From: Romanomermis culicivorax
Taxonomy: Eukaryota; Nematoda; Enoplea; Mermithida; Mermithidae
Assembly (NCBI GenBank): GCA_963922205.1
Contig: CAWUHX010000172.1
Coordinates: forward strand, 434,001 to 498,000
Direction of reading: 5' to 3'
DNA: 64,000 nt
Numbering within the stretch: the first letter of the stretch is position 1; each line of letters starts with the position of its first letter. The notes beneath the pieces were generated by a model that worked only from the letters and a program-made list of their open reading frames with translations, was not told the DNA's origin and ran no database searches. The position numbers and the translations under genes were made by a program. This document shows positions 11,567 to 29,779 of this stretch, one piece after another.

Positions 11567-13133
11567 GGTACCGGGGTCACAAGTTGTCATAAAAATTCAT
11601 GGTTGCATTTTTGGAATTTTTTCCATCTTCAAATATCAAGGCTAATGTCTTGTCGAGCTGTAAAGGCATCTCATGCCTCGAGCGATCCGTCATCCTAAGG
11701 TTCGCACATAGCACAAACGAATAGTTAGTTGATTGCATACCGCAATTAGCATAATGAGCGTCTTTTTTACCTGTATGCCATTATAGCTCGAAATGGCGCA
11801 TATACCTTTTAGCTGTCAGAAGAAAGAAGATAGTTCGTAAAAAATTAATAAGATGATCATCGAAAGTTTGTTCCTACCTGATCGATGCAAGTATGCCATG
11901 CTTTGCGTCAATCTCTTCGTAGAAGATGTTTCTTCCGATTTGTGCCGTCGGGTGGAAAAGTTGAATTGACACACTTTGTTGTTTTCTTTTATATTCTCTG
12001 CTTATTTTTCTTTTCCCTCATTAGCGACCATTCTTCAAAGTATGATGTTGATGCTATTCTCTGGAACCTTTCGATCTTAGTTTGAAGCGTATACTGGTAG
12101 CTTCTTCTGCAAGACTATAGCTGAATCCCCAGCATCCGGGCTAGAATGTTTTCCCGGCCTTAATTACTGCTCTGGTGAGATGGACAAAAAAGTCGACGTT
12201 GCTCATGAATTAATGAGGAAGTAAGTAGAGACTTGCAGTGACATCAATTCTCACTGGGAACAATCAAGATCGAACTACGGCAGATCATGAGCAAACTTTG
12301 GATATGCAGATAAATTTTATTACTTGGTGGGATGCCGATTATTATTAGCTTGTTTAGCAGTTTCAAGAAGATTGAACTGATGTGTTTACAGGTTACTCGT
12401 AGTGAGTGTGTTATCGGTCGAAAACATTGTTGTCACTAATGTATAAATTGGTCATTTCTCATTGTGACATACAGCTGAAAAGATGAATCTTGATTGTTCG
12501 GGGTATTCAACATCCAAGCGAACTGAAAAGGGATCAATCCGTGCGATTCGACGAAATTCAAAGAAAGACACAAATTTAACTAGGAAAAACGTTCTGGACT
12601 GTTCACGAAACATGGATTTAAAAAATGTTAAGGTCTTCAGGTATCATCAAAGAAAATTTTGTTGAATCTGATGGAGAAAAAATTTTATCGGACGTAAGCC
12701 TATGTAAGCGTTTTTGTATCATATGATATCTCTCGGTCAGAATGGGCGTTTAAGGGACTGTGGATAGACGAATAATGTAATGAATTGGGTGTCAGTCGAT
12801 CAATAGATCTTTTTGATAACTTTCTTAACGTCGCTCTTGTCACAAATAACGAATAATGATTCAAAGTTAGTACTAACCAGAATTTTTTGCTACACGTAAT
12901 CTGTGGTCTAAAGCCCGTAAAAGATTTCTTGTATTCGATTATTGTTATGTAAAACCATAGTATAAAAGCCCCACCGCTAATCAGCACATGAATAGAGTAA
13001 ATCTGATAGGCATGCGGCCGCATATTTCCATGTTGATTCTTCTGAAGCTTTTTAAAAAAAACACGAAATTGAAATATTCAACTCTTTCAGCCTGAGTTTC
13101 CTCATTCAGTGTGAATTTACGTAATAAATTCTA
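11567..13133. other. No gene recognised
   Basis: No coding or RNA signal. The ORFs at 11885-12085, 12483-12665 and 13023-12700 have no motif. Confidence 0.5.
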
Positions 13134-13326
13134 TGGTCCATTATGTTGAAATGGCCAATGCAGCGAGAGCAGTCAAGCGCTTTCATTATCGGTAGAACAA
13201 AATTATCAAATCACTTTGATTCAGTAAGAAAAAATTTTTCAACACTCTCATCGAATATACCTCAATTTTAAAAAGGAATTTCGCTGCGTCATCGCTGCAT
13301 CTGTCATTTCAAAATAATCAGATACT
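13134..13326. mobile_element. MITE family B, second copy
   Basis: Decayed termini TGGTCCATTATGTTGAAATG then CAATGCAGCGA on the left, and CGCTGCATCTGTCATTTCAA on the right, matching the 8548-8784 family. It lies about 190 bp upstream of the GPCR start. Confidence 0.6.
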
Positions 13327-13500
13327 AATTTATCAGTCTCAAAAAGAACGGAACTTCAAATTGATCTGCTTACTGTAGTGGAGCAACATTGTTCATTTTT
13401 TAGAGAATACTGTATGTAACAACTCGTTTAGCTTACACTAAACTATTTATTGTAGAATTTTCAGTATTCTATCTTTATTGATCTCTTTTTTAACAAACAT

Positions 13501-13518
13501 TATTTTGTAGTAAAAAAC
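13501..13518 (+). promoter_or_regulatory. Splice-acceptor-like site just before the GPCR start
   Basis: TTTTGTAG ends at 13510 after a T-rich run, 8 nt before the ATG at 13519. The receptor model starts almost directly in TM1. This site therefore probably joins an upstream exon encoding the extracellular N-terminus, or receives a 5' leader. Confidence 0.4.
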
Positions 13519-19508
<5,990 letters not shown>

Positions 19509-19766
19509 ACTTGCGTTTTACGATGACATAAAGCATTTTGTAGCAGTACTAACTTGATTTCGTTGCTGATAAACCATTTGTGTGACCCGAAAATTCAGGC
19601 AATGTACATAATCACTTAATACATTGATTTTGTACAATCGTGAATTTGATGTTTGCTGATGCTGATGTTTGCTGAATGCTGATGTTTGCTAGCTGCACAC
19701 GCATTGGAAGTATTATAGATTTTTCATGAATTTCTAGTAGTCTCTTTGCCAGGGATGCGGTGAAAT

Positions 19767-19772
19767 AATAAA
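19767..19772 (+). terminator. AATAAA polyadenylation signal, GPCR candidate
   Basis: AATAAA lies about 260 bp after the receptor stop codon in otherwise gene-free DNA. It is the first canonical hexamer downstream. It is a plausible 3' end signal, not proven. Confidence 0.45.
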
Positions 19773-20989
19773 ACTGGAAAAGCATACTTCATATTTTAGC
19801 ATGTTTCTGATGAGCCGATGTCTTGACAAAATGGATCGTTAGACATCCGTAGTGCTGCTGCCTGAAGCCGTAACCAGTAACCTTCCTCCCTCCTCAAAAC
19901 TCTTTATAAACAATTTTCTATTTTGTGTTCTTTCCTGTCGCGCTTTTTTCCCCATTTTTCGTCACAGAAACGAACTTTTTCTATGTAGATTTCTCATGAC
20001 CAAAGTTATTGTTCACTTAGTTTTTCATGCGAATAATTCTCGCTTAAATATTTTTGTTTCCGAGCAATTTTCATTCACTTCCGTTAGTCTCGTTTTTCTG
20101 GCGTTCTCTTCTGCGACTCGGCGCCTGCAAAAGAAAGGGCATTTGCGTTTCGTCAATTATAAAATTATGTCGTGATCCTGGTGTTTGGCGTCTGCAATGC
20201 AGCAGTTGCTCTGTAGTTACCAAGGAATCAGCGTAGCAACACGTTGCCTTAGTCCTGGTGGCCAGCCCGTCTGTGTCTGCGAAGTGCAACGTCCCCAGCG
20301 GGCTAGAACTCTGGGCAACTCCACGTACAACACATCAGAGGTTCCTGCATGTATCTCCAGAATGATTTTCATTGTAACGCTTCATGGTTACGAATGTAAC
20401 AGTCAGTTTTGAAATATCCAGATCATTTGTTCAGCGCAAATAAAATCAAACAAACAACAATCGAAATGAAAATAGATAAAGATATCGCTGTAACCGTAAA
20501 ACACAGCAGCTTTTTCTTTGTAGACACAGCCTGAAGTAAAGTATACTTTTAGTCTATAGTATACACGACAAAAGTTGTAGTCGCTTTAGGATCCATAACA
20601 ACTGTGAAATGAACCTGATTTATAGAGAATGTTTGACCATATGAAATCTACTGTAAGTTCTTTTACGAATCCAATCAAAATATAACTCTTAGACGTGCTC
20701 AAAGGAATTTTTCACATAATCAGAGGGTAAATACATAGCAGCGTAGTAAAAGGCCGCCATTGGAATGATCTTTCTTTGTTACGTCCTGAATTTGGCTAGA
20801 GTAATTTACTTGCTTCAGTTGAGAAATACACATTTTGTCCGTAATTTGAACTGCACAACAGCTTCAGCATACAATCATCACTCATCCATTCAGAGAATTA
20901 TTTTGACTTTGTCATTTTTGTTCAAGGAAAATATAGAAACAGACCGTAGTACTAGATCTGCTGATACATAAGTAATTAGTGAATTAACG
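19773..20989. other. No gene recognised
   Basis: Slightly GC-richer at 20180-20340, where short ORFs occur on both strands (20054-20412), but there is no motif, tRNA fold or exon-like boundary that can be defended. Confidence 0.45.
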
Positions 20990-21160
20990 AAAGTTAAAAG
21001 CTAGTATTATTTCATGTTTTTGAAATTTTCTGCTAAACCATAATAGCACCGAAGATTTGTGAGCCTACAGAACTATTACTAATTTTCAAAGAAGCAAATC
21101 CTAGAGAAAAAAGCGTTGTCTACTCTTATTTTTTCACTTTTCAATTTATAAGTATTCAAT
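20990..21160. repeat. MITE family A, degenerate fragment
   Basis: AAAGCTAGTATTATTTCATG..GAAATTTTCTGCTAAACC and TTTGTGAGCCTAC keep family A order; both termini are lost. Confidence 0.4.
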
Positions 21161-21480
21161 CACATGATAGGAAAATTGGCCGTTTACCGTACTTTACCAG
21201 ACTGATTCACATCCTTACCCTTGCTGTGCGAAGTTTGATAACACTTTCATGAGTTTTCCATCTTGCAGATTCAATTTCGCATTCGATTCTATCTGTAAAT
21301 TGGTGTCGTGTAACAATTAGGCAGAGCGATATTCATAATTTATCATCAACTTCTCATGTCGTCGACAGTGTTTTGATTTAGTTTTATTTCATCACTATGA
21401 TGATAAGCAAGCAGTAACATAGCAATCTAGGCTTTTTTGAGTTTCCATAGTTTTTCTTGAAATTCTTTAGGACCTGGCAC

Positions 21481-21905
21481 CATACATGCACAGCACAGAA
21501 ATTCTGCTGGGGGTCAGCCAGGACAGGGGGTCGTACACAAAAAATTTTTTCGTTCTCCATAACGAAAAGAAAGGTCTCAAAAAGTCTTCTAACATTCGAG
21601 CAGAATATTTTTCAACATATATTAGTCACATATGTGAAATTACTTGCTTACACAGTACTATTTCAAGTTTTCATGGTAGTTTTTTTAAATCAAGTATGAT
21701 TTGTTTAGAAAAATTGTCAAACTACAGCATTATTTCCATTTTTATCACAACTTTCTCTTCTCTTTTGCTCATTTTCCTTCGTCATCTTCTCAATTATTGC
21801 TGGAAAATTCAAATCTGCTGGGAGTCAGCAAGCATCTGCTGTGAGTCAATAAAAATCTGCTGCGGGTCACACCCCCCTCCCAAACCCTGCCCACGTGCAT
21901 GTATG
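21481..21905. mobile_element. hAT-type MITE family D1, 8-bp duplication
   Basis: 425 bp. Inverted ends CATACATGCACAG.. / ..CACGTGCATGTATG. The octamer CCTGGCAC occurs immediately on both sides (21473-21480 and 21906-21913), a perfect 8-bp target duplication. TCTGCTG(G/T)GGGTCA-type words repeat at both ends. A truncated sister copy lies at 59988-60202. The 166-codon ORF across it (21486-21986) reads through the right end and is considered chance. Confidence 0.8.
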
Positions 21906-21972
21906 CCTGGCACTCTTCAGGCTGAAAATGATCTCACGTCCCTTTATCAGCTTTTGTGTTTAAAAAATTTAA

Positions 21973-22290
<318 letters not shown>

Positions 22291-22601
22291 CATCCGTATA
22301 ACCATGGCATGATTTCAAGGAATATAAAACTAAGAGATCCTCGTCACATGACCATATGACACGATCTAGTATTTAGCAATTATGGTTTTCTGATGATTAA
22401 TGGCGGAAAGCATCGATTGTGAAAATCAGCGAGTTCATGGAAGGACTTAAAAATCTGCCATGTTCACACCATGAGGCCGTTATGAAGCCAACGGGCACCG
22501 ACATCTTGCAGTGACTGAATATTGACGTTATGTAGCCATATTTCGGTGTTTCATGCGTTGGAAATTCTTGGAAATTTTTGAAAATCCTTCAACACCCATT
22601 A

Positions 22602-22722
22602 AGGGCCAACTATACTTCGCCGTACAGTGCCTTACGGCACATGATAAGTAGCTGCTATACTTACGTGCTATACGGCACTTTACGGCACCATATGGCGCCA
22701 ACGGTGAAGTATAGTTGGCCCT
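22602..22722. mobile_element. PIF/Harbinger-type MITE 2, TTA duplication
   Basis: 121 bp with inverted ends AGGGCCAACTATACTTC / GAAGTATAGTTGGCCCT and TTA on both sides (22599-22601, 22723-22725). The interior is made of TACGGCAC-type words in both orientations. It is related by its ends to 9725-9817. Confidence 0.85.
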
Positions 22723-23153
22723 TTACGGTGGTCACCAGTTCGACGAAATCAAATTTACGGTTTTACCGGCCATTTTACAAAATTTTCTCGGTTGTCCAAG
22801 CATTAGAACCATGTTCTGCGTAGAAAATTTTACTCATAAATGATCCAAAATGCTTTAAAAACTCTATTTTGTTGGCTACGAGTGTTTTTAGCTGAGAACC
22901 ACAATTTTTTTGCAAGGAACTGGTCGAAATTTAATTGGCCATTTTTCCGCACCACATTCGCGTGCAGCGTGAGGAAACGACTCCAAATTATTTTGGTACG
23001 GAAAATTCTTTCCGTTTCAAGTTAAAATTATGTATGGAAGGCGTAAAATGAACGAAAATTGTAGATTCCATAGACAATCTTCAAACTGCTCTTCCAACTC
23101 AGCGACATTATTTAGAATTATTTAACAAAAAATAACTATTTCTGTGATCAACA

Positions 23154-24221
23154 GGGGCCGGTTTCTCAAAGCTGACGAAAATTTCGTCAGCGAACTAAGT
23201 TCGTCAGGAAAATTTTCCAATGCATTTACGAGATTTCGGGAACCTCATTTTTTGGGTTTTCCAAAGCTTTCGAACCATTTTTTATTGGTTGACGAAATCT
23301 CGTCAAGGATTTCGTCAACGAACTTTGGATAATTGACAAATTGATGATTGTGATTTGCAGTAACATGCAGACCTTCAATTTTGCTGGTTTATCAAAGTGG
23401 TTAATGTATTTTAAAATTTTTTGCTTTTTTCGTTTCTCCGTCTATTTGCCTAACTTTTGCATTGCGTGCAATTAGAAGTAGCATCGGGATCAACATTCCT
23501 TTGTGAAAATAAAATCTAAAACTTTTTGTGGATTATAAGAAACTAATTTGATGCCAACTGCACAATTCATAATTTCCTGATCTCAATCTCATCCTCAGTT
23601 TTCCTCATCTCCATTGACTGCCCATGACCCACCACTTTACTTAAGCTTATGAAATAATTTTCGCTTACTGTTCAGCTTTAAATATCCCAAAAGAAAAAAT
23701 ACTGTTGCGTTTTCGAAAGAAGAGGATGATAAAAATAAAATGAAAGAACAGGATGAAAAAATAGTATGAAAAAAATAAAAAAAAATAAAAAGGAACAAGA
23801 TTGGCGAAGCACATTGAAACATTTGAAACATTGGAACATAAAACACAAAAAATTACAAAAATGATTAATCAATACATTTGAATAACTAAAGAGGACTATT
23901 GATTTTCGTCCTATCCTTTGTACAATAAAAACGGCCGTTATGGATAGTTAGAAAGGTTCGAATCTGCCTAGTTTTTTCGTCAACGAGCTGGAAATTTCGA
24001 CAAGAAAATATTAAGGGAGCGTGGAGAAACTCAAAGCCACCTTTCGTCGAAAAAACGCCAAATCTCGTCAACGAACTGAACATTTCGTCAGCGAAATATC
24101 AACAACGAAGTTTTCTTCGGGAAACCCCCAAAAAATTTCGTCAACGAATTTCGGAAATTTCGTCAACAAACTGCCAGTTTCGCTGACGAATTAAGTTCGG
24201 GAGCTTTGCAAAACCAGGCCC
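23154..24221. mobile_element. TIR element built from TTCGTCAACGAA words
   Basis: About 1.07 kb. The ends GGGGCCGGTTTCTCAAAGC and ..GCTTTGCAAAACCAGGCCC are imperfect inverted repeats. Both end regions (23170-23330, 23960-24200) are rich in the palindromic word TTCGTCA(A/G)CGAA. The A/T-rich middle (23600-23900) has no coding signal. The ends resemble those at 9016-9321 (GGGGCCAGTTTC). Confidence 0.65.
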
Positions 24222-24777
24222 AGAGATAAAGCTTATAAGCTCAATACTTGATGGAGACCTTACATTTTCAGTCTAGAATGATGTCCTGGTCATTTCCCAA
24301 TAGAAAACTTGATTTTCGCAAAAATCGGGAAACGCCAAGCTAAAGGAAAGAAGAGGTGAAGAGTTATGGAGTGCATCCGATGTATTTTTCGCGTCAGAAA
24401 ATTTTCGGCTGTCGACAATCTAGAACGCAGAAAAATGAATCTTCTACTTATTAAAATATTACGATCTAATTTTCCAGTCTAGAATGATATTCAGACTTGG
24501 GTAAAGTGTTTATTTTCTGTATGCCAACCACATAGAAAGAAACAGGCAAAAGTCATGGATGCTTCATAGATTTGGGAAAATCAGCAAAAATCGTATTAAA
24601 TAATACGTCTCAAGTGAAAAAATTCCATTGACATTGAAAAATAAGACATCATAAACTTTGATTATTCGACTGCCAAGAGCTTCTGCCATTGTGTAGCACT
24701 GATGATGTTTGAATTATTTTTCAAATGCAAGAAATTTATGTTGAGAAAAGAATTTTTTCGAAATCAGGAAAAACACA
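24222..24777. other. No gene recognised
   Basis: AT-rich spacer before the LINE tail. TCTAGAATGAT(G/A)T occurs twice (24273, 24480), hinting at an old duplication. Confidence 0.45.
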
Positions 24778-25575
24778 GTGTGGAAATTAGTCGCCATTAT
24801 CTTACTTTTATTTTTTTTTAAATATCTGATAAAACAGGAATCTAAAAAAATATATGATAAAACAGAAAGAACGTATACCAACAGGACAAAAAAATGGAAA
24901 GCGAAACTGGGATTGAATGACGAGGACTTCACTAAATCATGGAAAATGCTGTACAAATTAGGTATCAATAACAAAAGCAAGGAAATACAATATAAAATTC
25001 TACATAATATCATAATCACCCCACACTTATTAGTGAAATATAGAATTAAAGAATCCAGTGGTTGCTTTCAGTGTAATGGAGATGATGATATTTCACATAC
25101 ATTTCTGGAATGTCAACAAGTTAAATCTCTGTGGAAAGAGTTCGAACATATAATAAATGCAAACGGTGATAAAAATATGAAGTTTACTCATAAAGAAATA
25201 ATATTTGGATATGAACCAGAGTTAAAAACAGAACATAATAAAATAATTAATATTACAATCATTTTAGCAAAAACTTTCATTTATAGGAAAAGAAGAGCAG
25301 AGGAAGACCTCAATCTAACAGCCTTTTTGAATTTTGCAATGAGTGAAGCTAACACAATAAAATGTAACAAAGAAATGGAAAATGTGTTAAAAGACTAACA
25401 AAACCTTCATTTTTAAGAAATGGAATAACTTCAAATCAATAGGCACCTTCTCAAAATAATTCAAAAATACAGGTAAAAAACTTGACATAAATTCCTCAAA
25501 AAATAAGAAAATTACATTATACTTCTGTTTTTGTATGTTTTTTCTGTTTGTACTTTCTCAATAAAAAAAAAATTA
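24778..25575 (+). mobile_element. L1-like LINE 3' end with oligo(A)
   Basis: 5'-truncated non-LTR retrotransposon. The open frame to 25398 encodes the region downstream of reverse transcriptase: a Lys-rich linker, KILHNIIITPHLLVKYR, the zinc-knuckle-like module CFQCNGDDDISHTFLEC (Cys-Cys-His-Cys), then KSLWKEF and a helical C-terminus ending MENVLKD. A 3' UTR of ~160 bp follows, ending in AATAAA and a run of A (25559-25570), as expected for an L1-type copy. There is no RT catalytic motif in the window. The ~206-codon frame is intact, so it is younger than the relative at 2827-3420. Confidence 0.75.
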
Positions 25576-26452
25576 TCTTACTTTTCGTTAAATATTCAAA
25601 CAAACTAGCGAAGATTACTTCTTAGGAAGTGTGATGAGACATTTTAAATGATGAAACTATTCAAGTTAACTGAAAAGCAGGATAGCAAACATAATTACCG
25701 TAACCATTCCTGCCTGAGCAGGTTTGTAGCAAACATAATTACCGTAACCATTGCCGGCGCGAAGCGCTGAAAGATTATAAGGCCTTGGCGTTCTAAAATG
25801 CTCTTAGAATTGAACGCCAGAAAAATTTTTCGTTGTTCTGCTGAAGGGCCCAATTTTTTAGCATTCCCAAAATTTTTTTCACCAAAAACACTGATTTGGC
25901 GAAAAAATAGTGCTGAGCAATATTTGAATTATGTAACAATCTGCAGCACCGCCTTTCAATAATGAGGCAAAAATCTTTATTCAATAATGCATGTGCCACC
26001 TTTGTTTAATAACAGCGGTTGAGCAATAAGCACAGCAGATGAATACCAAGCTTGAAGTTGCACATAATAGGACATTTTGAAAATAAAGAATCCATACATA
26101 AAGATAATTTTCGTAATTCGTATAACGCCGCGGAGCAGTCTAATGTCATAGAATCGCTTTAAAATTTACTTCAAGTCTGACCTGCGCGCAAAATCCTGGT
26201 TATTTCCTGGTTCCAAAAAAGTTCAGATTATTTTTCGGTTTCCCCCGTTGGTGGCCATCCCTGACCTATTTGGGAGAGGGTGAGGGAAACCAAAATTTAG
26301 GTAGGGTCTATAGCATGTATTGTACGTGAGTGCATGTGTGTGAATCTACTGTATGTATAGTGACTCTATACCGGACTTGCAGATATACTTTCCAAGTCGT
26401 GTAGAGAGTTTCCCGGCAAATATTTCTGAATCTTCAATGGTCGACAAACTTC
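25576..26452. other. No gene; local duplication
   Basis: The phrase GCAAACATAATTACCGTAAC occurs twice (25686 and 25733), followed by CCATTCCTGCCTGAGC and CCATTGCCGGCGCGAAGCGC. The second repeat unit carries the GGCGCGAAGCGC hairpin common in 43-60 kb. No coding signal. Confidence 0.5.
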
Positions 26453-26688
26453 ATAATCTGTAATCTGTTTTTCTAGAAATGCTTCAAATGATGAAAGCGG
26501 AAAGCAAGTACTCTCTCATTTTATTAGGATTTTTCTACTAAGCTATGTATCGGACTTGAAATTCGCAGGCGTACTCAGCTAACGCTTTGCAATTTTGAAA
26601 TCTTACTGTAGAAGCTTTTGCGAACAATTTTGACGATAGTATGGATTTTTGTCATTTTTAAGAAACATTTTGCAAAATAAAACCACAG
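26453..26688 (+). mobile_element. MITE family A copy
   Basis: ATAATCTGTTTTTCTAGAAA, AAAGCGGAAAGCAAGTACT, GGATTTTTGTCATTTTTAAG in family order. The right terminus is degraded (AAAACCACAG). Confidence 0.6.
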
Positions 26689-26799
26689 AAAATCTTCTTT
26701 GCGGTCAATGAATAACTTATGTCGACAGAGTGCTCTATTTTTGTGTGTCTTGACAGTGACTACCGAACAACTTTTTTAAGACATCTTGCAATTTATTAG

Positions 26800-27019
26800 T
26801 AGTTTGTTTTTCATGCTCGTAAATACCAAAAGGGGAAGCTATTTTTTCTATTTCCTGTGAACCCATATATCGCATAAAATCAAACATTTGGAAGCCTACT
26901 CATCAACCCTCGCCATTTTCTAGTCAAAAATTCTACCGTAAAATCTTTATTTAAACTAAGTTAATTTATTTTTTGTCATTTTTTAATTTACAAACTTTTT
27001 GTAAAAAAGAGACTGTAGA
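26800..27019 (+). mobile_element. MITE family A copy, diverged
   Basis: GTAGTTTGTTTTTCATGCTC to AAAAAAGAGACTGTAGAC, with the interior TTTTTTGTCATTTTTTAATT as in the 135-385 copy. About 110 bp from the preceding copy in the same orientation. Confidence 0.55.
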
Positions 27020-27073
27020 CGATGTCTGATTATAATCACATCTACAAAACCGCTGGAATGATATAATAATCTA

Positions 27074-27818
27074 CAGGGTGAGCCAAAAAGGCGACCAGTA
27101 ATGTCTCTCATCGCTTTCAAATGGGTAAAGCTTTTTTAATGCGGTTTGCCGTCGTCGATAGATAAAACATCTGTCATAATAATTGCAAAGTTTCAGCCAG
27201 ATTGCTCGAATATTGACTGACTAGAATCAAAAATACTAAACGTCAGTTTTTTTGCAAACAAGAAAAAATTGACAAAAATCAATATGTTTTACAACCGAAA
27301 AATTAAAATATATCTAATCATAAGAACCATGTAACAGCTGGAGGAGAGCCATTTTATTGTGTCATACTTTCTGTTTATAACCAAAAATTTTAATTGTTTT
27401 TCGATCTGATCGGTCACACAATTGATTTCGCTTTGACTTTTCTTTGTTGCCAATTTCAAAACAAAAGCTCTTGATTTTGGCGAAATTTTGCCAATATTGA
27501 AACAAGAAGTAGATGACTTTAAAAGTACGTGTAAATTACATATCTGGGTGATTTTGAAAGTGTTATTGTGAGTAAACAGTTTACAAAACTTCTTTCACCA
27601 TTGGGCAACTTGATTTCACGACTTTTACTTTTTCAAAAATGACCACTTTTACGAAATTTCTGTCTGTACAGTGACCATAAACGCTAGGTGCATAAAATTT
27701 GGCCTTTGTAACAAAGACAAACAGGGGATTCTAATGCAGCAATCCGCATCAAGAAAGCTTCATCCATTCGAAAAGTTATGACAGTCATCATCGGCCGCCT
27801 TTCTTTTGGCCCACCCTG
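27074..27818. mobile_element. Mariner-type MITE, well preserved copy
   Basis: 745 bp. The ends CAGGGTGAGCCAAAAAGGCG.. and ..CGCCTTTCTTTTGGCCCACCCTG are inverted repeats of the mariner type. TA is present on both sides (27072-27073, 27819-27820), matching the TA target of Tc1/mariner. No ORF. It serves as the empty-site reference for the copy at 18059-19028. Confidence 0.8.
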
Positions 27819-27820
27819 TA

Positions 27821-29651
27821 TATATCTGGACAATGGTTACCTTACTTACTCAAGACAACATTAGATCTGACATCAGTTTGCACTGGACATTGATGTCATC
27901 TTAAACAACTGCATTTGCTTATGAGTGGAAGTTGCAAGGAGAAGCTCTAATTTTAACATCGACAGACTCTTTATCACGAGCACCTCGATTTAGAATTTGC
28001 GAATGAAGATATACTAACGGACACACTGTGATAATTTTTGAAAACTTGATTTTTAAATGATAATAAGGAATCTTCTCTTACCTAATTTATTCATAATGAA
28101 TAAATGACGTTATTTTAGTCGAAATAAATGAAAAGGCACCAGAAAACAAAGAATCCTTGGTATCTTCTGTTCATACGATAGAAGCTCGACGCTAAAAGAG
28201 GGTATGAGCCAAATGATTGTAATGAATGGACGGTTAATATCACCTGCTCCTCCTCCCAATAAGGCGTTTAACATACCACATTAGGCATAAGGAGGATGAG
28301 AAAGAGGAGTTTTGAGGAAAATCAATCGCCGTCCATTGTCGTATAAAACCACGTTAGCTTTATTAGCTTATCATTATTCAACATATCATATTAAAAAAAT
28401 ACACAAAATACTACGGAAAAAAGCAGCAGTCATGACCGAGCTGATCGATTATCCAGTACAACCTCAGTGAAACATGTTGGACAGGTCAGACTGCCCAGAA
28501 AAATGAGTTTCTCTTTAGAGCATCAGAACCAATTATCGAGATAGAATTGGCACACTGTTATGCATTTTAGTCGTGATAGGAGCCCTGTTTTCCGCACAAA
28601 GGTACACAAAATTCATGCAACTTTATCCGCACGTTGAATCAAGGATGAAGATTCGAATTGGACCAACTTTAACCCAGGACTTTAGAGCTAATACCCTAGG
28701 GGGAAGACAGTAAAACCCCGGATAGAATCACGTGTTATTGCATATGTATTTGTAGCAAAAGAGCTTAAAAATGAATTAGATTCAAAAAGCTTGGGGAAAA
28801 ATCTGCGAAATATCAGTTTGCTAAGAGTGTTTTATGACAATAAAAGAAATGGCTCACAGTATTTATTACCATTTTTCTGATAGAGCCTACACTAAAAACT
28901 AAAGATTCTAATAGAAACCGCCGCGGGGCTCTAAAGAACAAACAATTGGATCATGTAAAAAATTATGCTTTCTAACTTGCAAAAAATGAGACGACTATTT
29001 TGATATCAGCGAATAAATGGATGAAAGAACAGATCATGTGCCTTCCTAGAGATGCTTAAGAAAAAGTGATCTAATTTTACAATTTTACCATAAGCATCAC
29101 AAAAGAACTGGAAATTTGTGTATCTTCAACGAACCTGAAGACCTTCTGGAGTGTAAAATTCTACGGCAAAAACTTTCCGTAAACGATTTTTACAACAGTG
29201 CCCATTTTTTTATTCCTATAGTTCACTTCCAAATTATAATGAATCCTCGCTAAAGGCTAATATTTCGTAAACATGTCGTCCAAAGATCCGTGAAAATAAC
29301 AGATTAATCTGCATAATGATATGTAACTTTTGAACCTGAGGGTTTATATGAAGCAAAACAGCATTACTCTGAAACAGTCAAAGTGTCTTGCCTGGAGGCC
29401 GAAAATAGAAAGTACTAGAAAAACTATTCTGAAAAGCAGAATCGAAACATCGAAATTTTCTTGCAGAAATTGTACTCCAAACGCAGTCCGATGTTTTTCT
29501 GGCCCTGATGAAACCAAATTCGATTACTATTTTATGATGAAAGGTCTGAAATACACATCAAATCAAAATTTCATACAAATTTTTTCACTACACTTTGCCA
29601 CTCAGAATGTTCGCTTGCGAGCGGAGCGGCGTCCTCGTATTTGGAGAAGTT
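27821..29651. other. No gene recognised
   Basis: AT-rich. A stretch at 29041-29235 has faint family A order (AATTTTACAATTTTACC, ACTGGAAATTTGTG). The inverted words CTCCTCCTCCC / GGAGGATGAGAAAGAGGAG lie near 28250-28310. The 142-codon ORF 29330-29758 is antisense to a better exon candidate. Confidence 0.45.
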
Positions 29652-29761
29652 TCAAATATCCTTGTTCGCTTTTACGAAGTTGGCGTTGTTTGCTTCACGC
29701 AAGAAGTCTTTCAACATTTTCATTATGTCGCCGTCCACTTCTTCTGGGACCGGTCTAGCGC
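29652..29761 (-). CDS. Orphan 3'-terminal exon candidate
   Basis: Reads from a consensus acceptor (TTGTTTCAG, exon starting at 29761, phase 1) to TGA at 29652. It gives about 36 residues with balanced, coding-like composition (PVPEEVDGDIMKMLKDFLRE then ANNANFVKANKDI), predicted amphipathic helix. I do not recognise the family. No upstream partner exon was found to 31 kb, so the rest of the gene may lie across the repeats or the exon may be a relic. Confidence 0.35.
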
Positions 29762-29779
29762 CTGAAACAATAATAATGA

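Noticed and set aside
20180-20340. Possible tRNA-like or structured RNA in the GC-richer patch
   Set aside because: No acceptor stem, T-loop or box pattern could be placed.
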